Part shown: piece by piece, positions 37,429 to 48,152 of the stretch | Position numbering within the stretch: position 1 is the first letter of the stretch | Layout of the letters: each line of letters begins with the position of its first letter | NCBI GenBank assembly: GCA_036852015.1 | Contig: JAANDG010000379.1 | Coordinates: forward strand, 1-64,000 | Source: Pelodera strongyloides | Taxonomy: Eukaryota; Nematoda; Chromadorea; Rhabditida; Rhabditidae | Length of the DNA: 64,000 bases | Reading direction: 5' to 3' | The notes under the pieces: model-generated | What the model saw: the letters and a program-made list of their open reading frames with translations, nothing else | Told to the model about the DNA's origin: nothing | Database searches by the model: none | Made by a program: the position numbers and the translations under genes

Positions 37429-38716
37429 TTAGTTATTATATCTTGTTTTGTGATTTCGAAAATATCGTCTGCCTTTGCGTAGATATCCTTCTTCGTATGA
37501 TCCTTCACTGTTTCTCCCGCCTCCGCCTCCGTGGAAACTAGCATAGGGTCCCGGATAACCAGATTCTTCCTCGTCACATCCTTAATTTTTTTCATAAACG
37601 ATTCATTTTTATGTTTCGTATTAAGTCCCACCTCTCATAAGTTGCATTAAAGGGATGGGTTCACTACAAAATCACCTTGTTTTTATGCTTTAGTTTGATT
37701 GTACAAAGGAAAACTTAAACAAAGAGCATAAAAAATATTCCTTGAATTATTCCCTAGGGAAGATATTAGGTAAAAAAGGTGAGTATTGATCGACCTTCAG
37801 ATAAAGTTGTACTGCAAGATAAACTAAGGAAGCTAAGAGATATGGCTGAAACACACTGTTTTTTTCATTGTTTTAGGTAAAATAAACGATGAAGACTACA
37901 GTTTATTTTGCTCAAATTTTGTAGTGAACCCATCCCTTTAAGTTTTCGTTTCGACCAAAAACTGCGGTGCCTTACTGCTGTTGAAGAATAGCCCATCCAC
38001 CGTGCATATTGGCGTATTCTGATTTACATACTAAGAATTTACCATTTTTCAAAGGGCGATGAAGGAAAGGAATTGTTTTGGTTTGAAAGGTATGTTGGGA
38101 ACCGCACTTCCATATGTTGTACGCAAATGAATATTTTGCATAATGGGAATACAGTATCCAGAACACTTTTCAAAAACCGGATGATATACCGCATTAAACT
38201 CACCCATATGGCATGGCGGGGATGGTGTTGGTAATGGTGGCGGCAGGAACTGTGGTGCGCATCCAGGTTTGGGAAGGCATGGGGGAGGACCGCTACATAA
38301 AAAAAAATAAAAAAACGGAAAAAAGAATCCTTTAGAAGCAGACAGATATTCACTCTTCGTCGAGAAAAGATGTCACGGTTTATAAGGTAACACATAACAA
38401 GGAAGTGCTCACACTTGCCAAACTACAGCGGTGAATGTCGAAACGTTTACAGTTGTATTATATTGTAAAATAATCAAGCTCATACAGTCATACTACGTAG
38501 GGTAGTCGTGCTTAAGAAAAAAAAAACAGAAAAAACTCATGCGCTGCGTTCCAATCTAATCACATGCATATTAACTTTATGCTAACAAAGGTAAGGAATT
38601 TCGTGGGGCAACTAGATAGTTCTCTATGCAAATTGTTGCACAAAGAAACATACCACTTACCAACATGCCACTGCCAGAGTGATAAATACTCCAACATACA
38701 AAAGTTGTTGTAACAT
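37429..38716 (-). CDS. Small secreted Cys/Pro-Gly/Tyr-rich protein, unit 1
   Basis: Exons in transcript order: 38716-38661, 38292-38204 and 37580-37429, giving 98 aa if joined directly. The first exon encodes a signal peptide (MLQQLLYVGVFITLAVAC). The second is Pro-rich with four Cys (GPPPCLPKPGC... to PSPPCHM). The last gives CDEEESGYPGPYASF, a Gly run, and a basic Tyr-rich tail. Unit 2 has an extra 39-nt symmetrical exon between exons 2 and 3; here that place is split by the MITE at 37647-37941, so the exon is broken, yet skipping it keeps frame. The last acceptor is TTAAG, weak but in phase. The second exon is identical in protein between copies with only silent changes. Family unknown; composition resembles secreted cuticle-type or antimicrobial proteins. 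It may still be functional or may be decaying. Confidence 0.6.
37647..37941. mobile_element. TTAA fold-back MITE splitting a coding exon
   Basis: Ends TTAAAGGGATGGGTTCACTA and its inverse, about 295 bp. Unit 2 lacks it (42837-42842), which marks insertion after the duplication. The site lies inside the 39-nt exon used in unit 2. Same subfamily as 45109-45515. Confidence 0.9.
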
Positions 38717-39038
38717 CCTGGAATGATCATTATCTTAGTTAAATTGTAAAGTAATACAAAAACAAGAATACAAGAAACATCGAGAGTTTATATTGAGGTT
38801 TTAGACAATGATACTGAACTTTGTTTTGGATAAATATTAGGAAAATAAATAATTAGTAAAAAAAATCCAGATAAATGTTTCAAAAAGCGTATGGCAAATG
38901 TCTTAATTGATTATGAGATCAATCGTGCGGTAATCTTTTTTTTTCATTTGGCTACGATAAATGGGAAACTAGATCTTAGAGAAAATATCCGGATTTTGCC
39001 TATTCGTTAGATACACAAAAAGTGTTCTGCCGAAACTA

Positions 39039-39477
39039 TTAAAGGGACGCGGTCACCGTTTTGACCCTTATGTATACTTTGTGTTTTTATTAACTGCACA
39101 TTATGAAAAACATAGTGTTGGAAAAAATCCGACGAAAAACGCTGTTTTCAGCGAGAAATTCATTGATTAAAAAAGTTGCGTCCGATCCAAGGTCCACAGT
39201 TAGCCATAGAAAACCAAATGTTATAATGCCCGCGAGGTATTCGACCGATTAATTAGCGGAATAATGTTCGTCGAGTCATTATCAGCACGGCCATATGCTG
39301 GACAATTACTAGGGTTACGGTGCGTATTGGTTCGAGGACAACATGTTTCGTCATCATTTTACTCGCTGTTGCCCCATTTCTTGCAAAACATTTTCCCAAC
39401 ACTATGCCTTATAAATTATGAAGAAATAAAAACACAAAGTAAACATAAGGGCCAAAACGGTGATCGCGTCCCTTTAA
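39039..39477. mobile_element. TTAA fold-back MITE with empty site in unit 2
   Basis: Ends TTAAAGGGACGCGGTCACCG and its inverse (CGGTGATCGCGTCCCTTTAA), 439 bp. Unit 2 has the uninterrupted target ACTATTAAATGCAGC at 43921-43935. Confidence 0.92.
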
Positions 39478-39538
39478 ATGCAGCTTCACCGAAACACTTG
39501 CAAAAGTGGCAAAAAGCTCGGGATGATTTATAGGAAAG

Positions 39539-39987
39539 TGTTAGGGTTGCGTACAGCTCAACTCTTATAATATTCAACAGCTGTCTAACCCCTGATGTGT
39601 TTCTATGTGTAGGGCTGCTCTCTCATATGTATCCTAATGATGAGCGTTGCTCCCTTTCCTCCTCAGTGTGACCCTATGTCGGGCTGACAGCGGTTCCATC
39701 TCACCCCGATAAACTTTTGTGTTCGACTCATGTATTTTAATACACGCACAACAACACACTCAACACAACACAGTTAGATCATGGACAGGGCAAACCCTTT
39801 ACATGGCGTGTTAAACTAGAATTTGCCCATGTCCTGTTTCAACGTTGTTGTGCTGTGGTGTTTATAATTCAAACACATGAGTCGAGCAAAGTATTTAAGT
39901 ATTTATCATACGTAACTAAATAAAGACATAAGTGTTGTGAGAACACAGCACTTACAAATCATGGGTTTGCCCTGCCCATGATTTACA
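39539..39987. mobile_element. Solo-LTR-like insertion
   Basis: 449 bp beginning TGTTAGGGTTGCG and ending ATGATTTACA, so it has TG...CA ends. The flanks are AAAG on both sides, a possible 4-bp target duplication. Unit 2 lacks it. AATAAA is present internally and there is no coding capacity. Confidence 0.6.
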
Positions 39988-40412
39988 AAAGAACCTTTGG
40001 GATTTTAACAACAACAGCATGATATGATAATTTGACCGAAAAAAACACTGAGGCAGACGGTTAAACAAATTTATTCGACAAATTATGAAATACTAAATTC
40101 AGATTGTTTAACTGTGAAATAAGATTGTTTGTACCAATTGAAGAAAACTCGATAACCTCCTGAATATTACCTTTAGTTCGAAAACTTCAGCTCATTTTTT
40201 GGTGAGCTCAAGTTTGTAGATCGTCGGAAATATTTTTGGACGGCTCTTCTAGTTATAGAATACGGCTTTCAAGGTAATATTTCTGAAATCCCAGACATCA
40301 GATAAGAAACACCAGAAAACTTTCATCCCATGCCAATGGACCAGAATCAGACCACTTAATTTATTTATGAAACTCTACGAACATTTCAAAGATTATCCAA
40401 AAAAAATTTCAG

Positions 40413-40661
40413 GTACAATCATGGGCCGTGAATCAAAAGAAGAACGTTGATGATGTTCAAAAAGATAAGCCAGAGGTCGACAAGGAAGCAGCGCACAAAC
40501 GTGGTTCAAATTATCAAATGCGGCACGCAGTAGTGTGTGGACAATTTTTGACTCTCTTGGTATCTATTCCATGTTTTACGGTCATTCTTCGCGGCTGTAA
40601 TATTCTAGGTTTTGACCTTTCTCAATTAGTAGAGATAGAGCTTTCCAAATATCATGGGTAA
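40413..40661 (+). pseudogene. Duplicated SLC17 last exon with lost stop
   Basis: After AATTTCAG the sequence encodes a near copy of the SLC17 tail (VQSWAVNQKKNVDD...), but the stop after EAA is replaced by AHKRG and the frame runs on to 40661, adding about 50 residues with a hydrophobic stretch. The acceptor and phase 0 are kept, so splicing from the exon ending at 35069 could give an alternative C-terminus. More simply it is an orphan exon left by the duplication. Confidence 0.6.
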
Positions 40662-42111
40662 TTAGGTGATTTTCCAGGAGATTGATTCTATTCTATTTCT
40701 AGTTGTGCTTTACTGAGATTTCAATCTGGTTTTCTCATGTTGTAGATAGTGAAAATACTGCCAGTATGATAGGTGGACTTCTAGGGTATCGAGCTAAAAT
40801 ACGAGAATTGGATTCCTTTAAAAGGAATGTCTTTGAAACTATAGCTTGTCAAGAATAACTAGAAGTCGACCAATAATATGCTAATTTCTGATTTGCCAGC
40901 ACCAAGTACCCATCGATCTAGCATCTCAAACACGCATTTACTAGTATTTATTTAGTCCACAAGGTTGCATTCACCATGTTTTCGCTTGGGGCTAACACCC
41001 TAACTTAACAGCGGAGCGAGCATAAAATGCCCTAACGGGAGAATGCAACTTTTTGCCTTGGAAAATAAACAATTATTTATTAACTTTAAAAATTCCAAAT
41101 AACGTCGTTTTGACTATTCTTTTAGTCAAACAAATTTCGCGCTTTTACGGTTTTTCGCTCTCAGTAGTTGTATTCAATTGCGGCATTACTACTTAAACAC
41201 TTGTTTTTTTTTGTCTAATGTTCATATACATATAGATGGCGCCTGCATTCTGTATTACTTGTATATTCCTATCCTATTTGACAGTATGCTAGTATGCACA
41301 ATATTTTCTTATTGTTAGATAATTAACCCCAAGCCATCAAGCCTATCTATAAACATATGAACATGAACGTACATATGTAAACATACGATGATTGCTTTGA
41401 TAGACGTGCGTTGCCTTGTTTTTAATATTATTTTAGAGTAATCTCAAACATTTCCGCTTTTTTCCAAGCACTCGAACGTGAAACAGCCTAAAGCACAGTC
41501 GTAAATAAGTGGCCAAGGTTTAATTAAAAAATTTAATATCGAACTTTGTACCACATTTATCAATGTGAGTAACGAAGTGAGACGACCCCATCCCTTTAAC
41601 ATTAACTTTTCTCATTGAGCGATTTACTTCCAGATTTCACATTGATCGCACATATCGTTTCATTGTACCATTTCTTTGTGATGTTTTTATTGTTGCTAAT
41701 TATTTAGTAAAAAAAAAACTATTTATATATCGCCTACCACCTACCAGCTGATTTATATAGTAGGTGTATATATAAAATATGGCACAAAACAAGGTACACA
41801 TAACAGAACACTGAAAGTTAATGCACAATGCACCCTTCGAACAAAAAACTGTGTCTGAATGTATATAGATGTGTTTTAAGAGTTAAATAATTAATAAGAT
41901 AGGATAAGACGCCTATGAGCTTTCAGGTGTTGGCATATGCCAGTAGAGATAAACGAAAATATAGGGCATACACATGTTCCCCACAAATTACAAACGGAGA
42001 ACCATATCGGACCACTTTTTTCTTTTAAAGAAAATACGATTTATTACGATATGACTGGATATGAATTACAACATTATTTTATTCAATGCTATACACAGAC
42101 AAGGTTTATCA

Positions 42112-43599
42112 TTAGTTATTATATCTTGTTTTATGATTTCGAAAATATCGTCTGCCTTTGTGTAGTTTTCCTTCTTCATAGGATCCCTCACTGTTTCTCC
42201 CGGCTCCGCCTCCGTGGAAACTAGCATACGGTCCCGGATAACCAGATTCTTCCTCGTCACATCCTTAAAGGGACAGGCCCATCAAAATAAACATATATTT
42301 ACGATTTCATGTTATTTTTATTAGCAGCTTTTATTACAATATATACACACTAATTTTTATCCACATTCAACCCGGGGAACTTTTTTACGCCGAGCCCAAC
42401 TCATAAGGGTACCGTATTTGCATCCATTTAGTCCTAATAATTTTTTTACCTCTCGTATGTTATAACACAGCTACAAAATTACGCATGAGAGAGTATGCTC
42501 AATAAAGAGGTGCCAGAGAAAAAACCGAGAGAGCAGACAACCAGAGCGGATAGACAACGAGAGGAAGGGCCAGGCAACGGTATACATTTGTGGATGCGCT
42601 CGTCGGAAAAAGTTCCCCGGGGTGAATGTCGATAAAATTTGGTTTGCATATATTGTAATAAACACTTTTAATAAAAATTAAGACGAAATCGTAAATATAG
42701 GTTTAATTTGATGGGCCCCTGTCCCTTTAATTCGTTCATAAACGATTCATTTTTATGTTTCGTATTAACTGTTATATTATGTTATGATACGGGAAATTGA
42801 GGTAATGAAGGAGCGAGTCCCACCTTTTATACGTTGCACTAAGTTTTCATTTCGACCAAAATCTGCGCTGCCTTACTGTTAAAGAATAGCGCAATCCACC
42901 GCGTATATTGGAACTGATTCACATACTAAAATTTTACTCATTTTTCAATGGTGCGGGGCAGTAAAGGATTTTTTTGATTTTGAAACGTGTGATGGGAACA
43001 GCGCTCCAATTTGTTGTATGCAAATGAATATTTTGCATAATGGGAATACAATGTCCAGAACACGTTTCAAAAACCGGCTGTTATAGCGCTTTAAACTCAC
43101 CCATATGGCATGGCGGGGATGGTGTGGGTAATGGTGGCGGTAGAAACTGTGGTGCGCATCCTGGTTTGGGAAGACATGGGGGAGGACCGCTACACACAAA
43201 AAAAGGAATTAATTGTTTAGAATCAGACCTGTCTTCATTCTTTGTCGAAAAAACATGTCACGGTTTATTAGGTAACACGGAACAAGGTATTTATCATCGT
43301 TTGCAAAGTACATAGCAGTGAACGTCGAAAAGTTAACAGTTGCATATTCATATTGTAAAATAATCATAGTATGTACAGTAGTCGTGCTTAATAAAAAATA
43401 ATACAGCAGAAAAATACTCATGCGCCGCATTCCAATCTCATCATATACATATTTACGTTATGCAGCTAATAAAAATAAGGAATTCCGTGGGGCAACTAGA
43501 TAGTTGTCTATTCAAATTATTGCACAAAGAAAATACCGCTTACCAACATGCCACTGCCACAGTGATAAGTACTCCAATATACAAAAGTTGTTGTAACAT
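42112..43599 (-). CDS. Small secreted Cys/Pro-Gly/Tyr-rich protein, unit 2
   Basis: Exons in transcript order: 43599-43544, 43189-43101, 42862-42824, 42263-42112; 111 aa. Signal peptide MLQQLLYIGVLITVAVAC, then the Pro/Cys exon identical to unit 1, a 39-nt exon giving DFGRNENLVQRIK, then CDEEESGYPGPYASFHGG and a basic tail ending KTRYNN. All phases fit. Comparing the copies, many changes in this frame are silent, while the overlapping open frame would suffer amino-acid changes, so this is the real coding frame. A MITE (42265-42730) fills the last intron up to the acceptor. Function unknown; probably secreted. It faces the ground-like gene at 44976 head to head. Confidence 0.7.
42265..42730. 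mobile_element. TTAA fold-back MITE abutting a splice acceptor
   Basis: Ends TTAAAGGGACAGGCCCATC and its inverse, 466 bp. Unit 1 has the empty site (TTAA at 37582-37585). Its TTAA duplication forms the TTAAG acceptor directly before coding exon 4 of the unit 2 gene, and the element's CCCTTT supplies the pyrimidines. Confidence 0.92.
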
Positions 43600-44950
43600 C
43601 CTGGAATGATCATTATCTTAGTTAAATTGTAAAGTAATACAAAAACAAGAATACAAGAAACATCGAGAGTTTATATTGAGGTTTTAGACAATGATACAGA
43701 ACTTTTTTTGGATAAATATTAGAAAAATTAATAATTAGTAAAAAAAATCCAGGTAAATGTTTCAAAAAGATAATGGCAAATTTCTTAATTGATTATGGGA
43801 TCAATCGGGCGGTAATCTTTTTGTCATTTGGCTACGATAAATGGGAAACTAGATCCTAGAGAAAATATCCGGACTTTGCCTAATTCGTAAGATACACAAA
43901 AAAGTGCTCTGCCGATTGAAACTATTAAATGCAGCTTCACCGAAACACTTGAAAAAAGTGGCAAAAAACCTCGGGATGATTTATAGGAAAGAAAAACAAA
44001 GAGTCACGTAAAGGTTGGGATTTTAATTTTTAATAACAACAGATGATAATTTGACTGAAAAGAACACTGAGCCCAACGATTAAACAAAATTATTAGACAA
44101 ATTATGAAATATTAAATTCAGATTGTATAACTGTGAAATAAGATTGTTTGTACCAATTAAAGGAAACGCGGCAACCTCCTGAATCTTGCCTTTAGTTCGA
44201 AGAATTCAGCTCACCAAAATACTCTATGCCCCAACCAGCATACATTTTTGGTGAATCAAAGTTTGTAGATCATCGGCGGTATTTTTGGACGGATCTTCGA
44301 GTTATTGAATACGGCTTTCAAGGTAATATTTTTGAAATCCCAGACTCCAGATAACAAACACCAGAAAACTTTCATCCCATGCCCATGGGCCAGAGGACAG
44401 GCTCAGACCATTCAATCAAGTTTCGAATTTAATTATCATATGTCTACAAATTCCCAGTTTATCGGTCTAATTGGCTAATGGGCATTGACAGCACAAAGTT
44501 GGATCTCCAAGGCATCATATCTGGCTTTGAAAAAGAAAAGTTGGTAAAAAGGTTGCTTGCGTGTGTCGGAGATTTCAGAGACTTTTTTGCTTTAATTCGT
44601 ATCCATTGTCTGGGCGAGCTTTTGTCTTTCAGCATGACTATATAAGCAATTCGTCATGCCGAGGAAAATATCCACCATTTCATTTGTTTACTCTTTTCCA
44701 AGTTTCTAAGTTGATTTTCTAAGCTGAATGTACTGTTAGATCGTTAGATGTTCCATTTAAACTTGAGTACTTTAACTTTGAGACGCAGTTATTCAAAGCC
44801 GTTGTTGAAATTCAAAAAAAAAGAAAAAAAGAAGAGCACATAAATACACAATCTCTTCTGGAAATATGCATAGCTGATGTATCACTTCGGTTGTAGCGTA
44901 ATAATCAGACTAATTGTTGCCTTGCTTGTGAGTCCCGCACTCAAAGCAGC
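43600..44950. other. Shared 5' region of two divergent secreted-protein genes
   Basis: About 1.35 kb between the unit 2 gene (-) and the ground-like gene (+). No exon seen. CATTCCAG lies one base before the minus-strand ATG. The unit 2 duplication fades out near 44420. Confidence 0.55.
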
Positions 44951-44975
44951 CCTGTTTTCAGAAGGAAAACTAAAA
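44951..44975 (+). promoter_or_regulatory. Splice acceptor upstream of ground-like gene start
   Basis: CCTGTTTTCAG ends at 44961, 14 nt before the ATG at 44976. It argues against using the in-frame ATG at 44877 and fits spliced-leader addition. Confidence 0.5.
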
Positions 44976-46059
44976 ATGAACAAGTTCTTGGTTGTCTTCT
45001 GTCTGCTCGCTCTCGTCGGAACTTCGGAAGGCTGCAAGTGTTTGCTTGAGAAACTTCTCGCCGGTCTTGGAGGCGGAGGAGGCGGTGGATGCTGGTCAGT
45101 GATTTCACTTAAAGGGATGGATTCACTAGAAAATCACCTTGTTTTTATGCATTCGTTTGATTGTACAAAGGTAAACTTAAACAAAGAGCATAAAAAATAT
45201 TTTTTGAATTATTCCCTAAGGAAGATATTAGGTAAAAAAGGTGAGTATTGATCGATCTTCCGATAAAACAGTACTACAAGATAAACCAGGGAAGCTAAGA
45301 GATATGGCTGAAACACACTGTTTTGAGCAAAATAAACTTTAGTTTTCATCGTTTATTTTACTTAAAACTCTATGAAAAACTAACCTGTTTTACCTATTAT
45401 CTTCCATAGGGAATAATTCAAAAAATATTTTTTATGCTCTTTGCTTAAGTTTACCTTTGTACAATCAAACTAAAGCATAAAACAAGGTGATTTTCTAGTG
45501 AACCCATCCCTTTAATGGTCGCAAAAATCAATATTCTCGGCATTTTCATGAGCATGAACCTTTTATGAACACTTAAATCAGTTTGTTAGTGAAGCTCGGC
45601 ATGATATAGGTAAAGATGAAAGATCCCATATCGACTCGATCCAAAAGAAGATATTTCAGCGCTCCTCCCGCTCCTCCCGCACCTGCATGTGGCTGCGCAC
45701 CAGCACCTGTTCCAGCTTGTGCACCAGTGCCAATGGCGTGCGGCGCTGCGCCTGCCCCGGTCTTCCAAACGCCAGCGTCATTCCCCGCACAAGGCCCAGT
45801 TTATGCGGTAGGTCTTCTTTCAAAGTCCGTTCCAAAGTGTTTGCGTATATTTGCATAGACTGCATGAAAAAATGAAGATATGCAAATTTTGACAAGTGTT
45901 TTATTTGTAGCAGGCAATTAGATTACTGTACACTTCTAGAAATGATGTTCGGTTCAAGTAAAACTATCACTTATAAACAATTTATGTTTTTCTTTTTAGC
46001 CTCAACAGGTGGCACCAATGCTACAACAAGGACAAGGAAACTCTTACGTTGGAAAGTGA
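44976..46059 (+). CDS. Small secreted protein of ground-like composition
   Basis: Exons 44976-45094, 45660-45807 and 46000-46059; 108 aa. The N-terminus is a signal peptide (MNKFLVVFCLLALVGTSEG), followed by CKCLLEKLLAGLG, a run of Gly, then Cys-Ala-Pro repeats (ACGCAPAPVPAC) and a Gln-rich tail ending NSYVGK. This layout (signal, Gly run, Cys/Pro/Ala repeats, Tyr-Val-Gly end) resembles small secreted nematode ground-like or grl proteins, but the Cys-rich ground-like domain itself is not present. Intron 1 is largely a MITE (45109-45515). Likely extracellular, perhaps cuticle-associated; the role is inferred only. Confidence 0.8.
45109..45515. mobile_element. TTAA fold-back MITE in ground-like gene intron
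   Basis: Ends TTAAAGGGATGGATTCACTA and its inverse, about 407 bp. Both arms resemble 37647-37941. It starts 14 nt after the exon 1 donor. Confidence 0.88.
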
Positions 46060-46287
46060 ACGCTCAACGATTATTATCACAGAGTTTATATACAGAGCTT
46101 ATATTTATAATATTGATAAAGAATTTTATGGAATTATGTTGCCATATCTCTCCCAAGTGTTACAAACAAATCATTCAGCATACCATTGGCACTTGGCACA
46201 TCATATCATACACTTATTTTACCAAAAGCCAAACTACTCTCCGGTTTTGAAACACATCGAGAAAGTACACTTGCTTTCATACGCAGC

Positions 46288-47992
46288 TTAAAGCGAAATG
46301 CTAGCCCCTTTGGAAAATTTGCATATGATAAGCAAATCCTATGTATCCTATGCTAATTTTGTACGATTGCCGTGGACGATCGTACAAAATTGTAATAATA
46401 CGAGGCTCGTCCAACCCTCATATTATTATTTGTTGAATATGGTGTGTATTTTATATAATCAATACACATCTTTTTAGCCACATGCTTTATCCATAGCATA
46501 CACAAGAATGAAAACACAACACAAAGCTAGTGACAGTTGTTCCTCGAGTGTTGTTGTAAACATTGAGACTACGAGCCAATATGTGACTACAAACTAATTG
46601 TGAAATATAAAAATAATATAAGAATAATAATTACTATCACATATTGTCTCGTATGTCTTACATCCCGCCCTTCCAACAAGAGATGGTCCCCATCTCTTAT
46701 TAGAAGAGAAGAACGTACTACGGATAAAAATACAATTTCAAAATGTTAACAACAAACGAAAAAAAAAATCCATTTCTAGATGTTACTTCTGGTGGCTAAA
46801 AATATTCTTGTGTGACATCAAACTGATCTTATCATTTTCTAGTTATTACCACAAACAATATGGCTCATTCAACAATTCAACAACAATGTCAGATATATCA
46901 CAACATTACAATAAGAAAGTTAAAGTCTAGTACATTCTCCTAGAACATATTCAATACCAGTCAAAATAACGATCAAATTTTCAATACATAAGGACTAGTT
47001 ACACTTCAGTGAGCCCTTCTGGGTAACTTATTTTATATTATCATTATTTGTTTATCCTCAACTGGCTAATGTGGAAACCGGCAAATTCCATGCTGCCCAA
47101 CCACCCATCCTTTAAATGTTGCCGGGGATGTTTCGCTCACCATCTTAGCGGGGCTCATAAATATAATTATTTACATTCAATAATAATATCTTATCCCTAG
47201 CTCAGTTGGGTTGTCCTTATGGGGCTGCTTATCGTTATTACTTTCTTACACTCAACTGGAAACCAACTCAAGAATATTGTTCAGTTACTAACGAAAGTAC
47301 TAGATACTGTGTCTCATCTTCCTCTACTACAAAAATATAAAACTTAGCTTCAGGCGACAAGGTCGCAGCTCCTTTGCTTTTATCAGTTGATCCTTGCACT
47401 TCGACTATCGACCCGAGAGCAGATTATAAATGACAGTAGAGAAGAGAGTATTGCAGCTGTCTACATAATATTAGCAAAGGGACGAAATACTAACAGAATG
47501 TCGATATGGGTTTAGGAAGATTTCAAATATCGTTTAATGTTGTGAATTGCTGTTGAATTAGGCAGAAGATGTAGATTCGGAAGTCTGCCGGAATAGAACG
47601 AGTGGGCAGACCTCCGCGGTCGCCATGTAATAATTCAGGATTGCTAGTATCCTGTCTATTAACTATGTTATTATTCTGATGTTGTTGTGTGGTGAAATGT
47701 AGTGTTAATAACAATACATAGCCAAGTCTTTATATCTGACGAACGTGCGGATGTTACATGCACGAGTCTAGGCATAGAATGATTGTATATACGAGGGAGC
47801 GATTGCTCTCCCCGCGTGCCAGCTGTTCAAGGTCAGAGAGACGACAAGGGACAGATGCTGTGTGTGCTAGATGTTTATATATAGGGATAGTTTATAGGCA
47901 CACACAGACACTGGTACCTTACATTAGCATAGGATACATAGGATTTGCTTATCGTATGCAAATTTTCCAAAGGGGCTGGCATTTCGCTTTAA
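46288..47992. mobile_element. AAAGCGAAAT-type MITE interrupted by LTR element
   Basis: Left half 46288-46390 and right half 47924-47992 together match the intact element at 49124-49304. The break falls at GTACAAAAT/TTAGCATAGG in the loop-proximal arm, where the LTR element sits. TTAA is present at both outer ends. Confidence 0.85.
46391..47923 (-). mobile_element. Non-autonomous LTR element, copy A
   Basis: On the minus strand: a 5' LTR-like block (47923-47626, TGTAAGGTACC... to ...ATTATTACA), a primer-site-like TGGCGACCGCGG (47625-47614), internal DNA without gag or pol, a purine tract GGAAGGGCGGGA (46674-46663), and a 3' LTR (46662-46391, TGTAAGACATACG to TATTATTACA). The internal 3' part and 3' LTR match copy B (57400-58196) closely. 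The two LTR-like blocks of this copy differ in sequence, which is abnormal. No clear target duplication. Confidence 0.65.
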
Positions 47993-48152
47993 GCAAATTA
48001 ACATAAATTAGAATAAAAAATCGAGCTAAATTCGAGTAACTTAGCATAAATACGTAAGAATTCAGTTGTCCACTATGCATTTCAAAAACTGGCCGGCATT
48101 TCGCTTTAAATCTGTGTATAAATCATACGAGTACATATGTCTAGTTGAACCT

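Larger units (their letters stand above)
35258..40370. repeat. Tandem duplication, unit 1
   Basis: Matches 40398-44420 at roughly 90% by eye, outside insertions. It starts just before the last SLC17 exon and contains the first minus-strand secreted-protein gene. It is longer than unit 2 because of three fold-back elements (36677-37074, 37647-37941, 39039-39477) and a solo-LTR-like insert (39539-39987), all absent from unit 2. Confidence 0.85.
38717..40412. other. Upstream part of unit 1
   Basis: 5' side of the unit 1 secreted gene. On the minus strand CATTCCAG sits one base before its ATG. Contains the MITE 39039-39477 and the solo-LTR-like element 39539-39987. No further exon recognised. 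Confidence 0.55.
40398..44420. repeat. Tandem duplication, unit 2
   Basis: Second copy of 35258-40370. It carries the orphan SLC17 last exon (40413 onward), the more intact secreted-protein gene and one private MITE (42265-42730). Confidence 0.85.
46060..48152. other. Repeat-filled region between ground-like gene and UGT
   Basis: Almost entirely a fold-back MITE (46288-47992) split by an LTR-type element (46391-47923), followed by another partial AAAGCGAAAT-type end near 48066-48109. No gene seen. Confidence 0.65.

Noticed and set aside
37404..37631. 75-codon frame on the minus strand starting MGLNTKHKN
   Set aside because: Differences between the two duplicated copies change amino acids in this frame but are mostly silent in the overlapping CDEEESGYPGPY frame, which also joins in phase.
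40428..40661. Independent 77-codon gene
   Set aside because: It is the duplicated SLC17 last exon with a lost stop, not a new gene.
44877..44975. Upstream in-frame ATG extending the ground-like protein
   Set aside because: A TTTTCAG acceptor lies between it and the ATG at 44976, and the latter gives a clean signal peptide.
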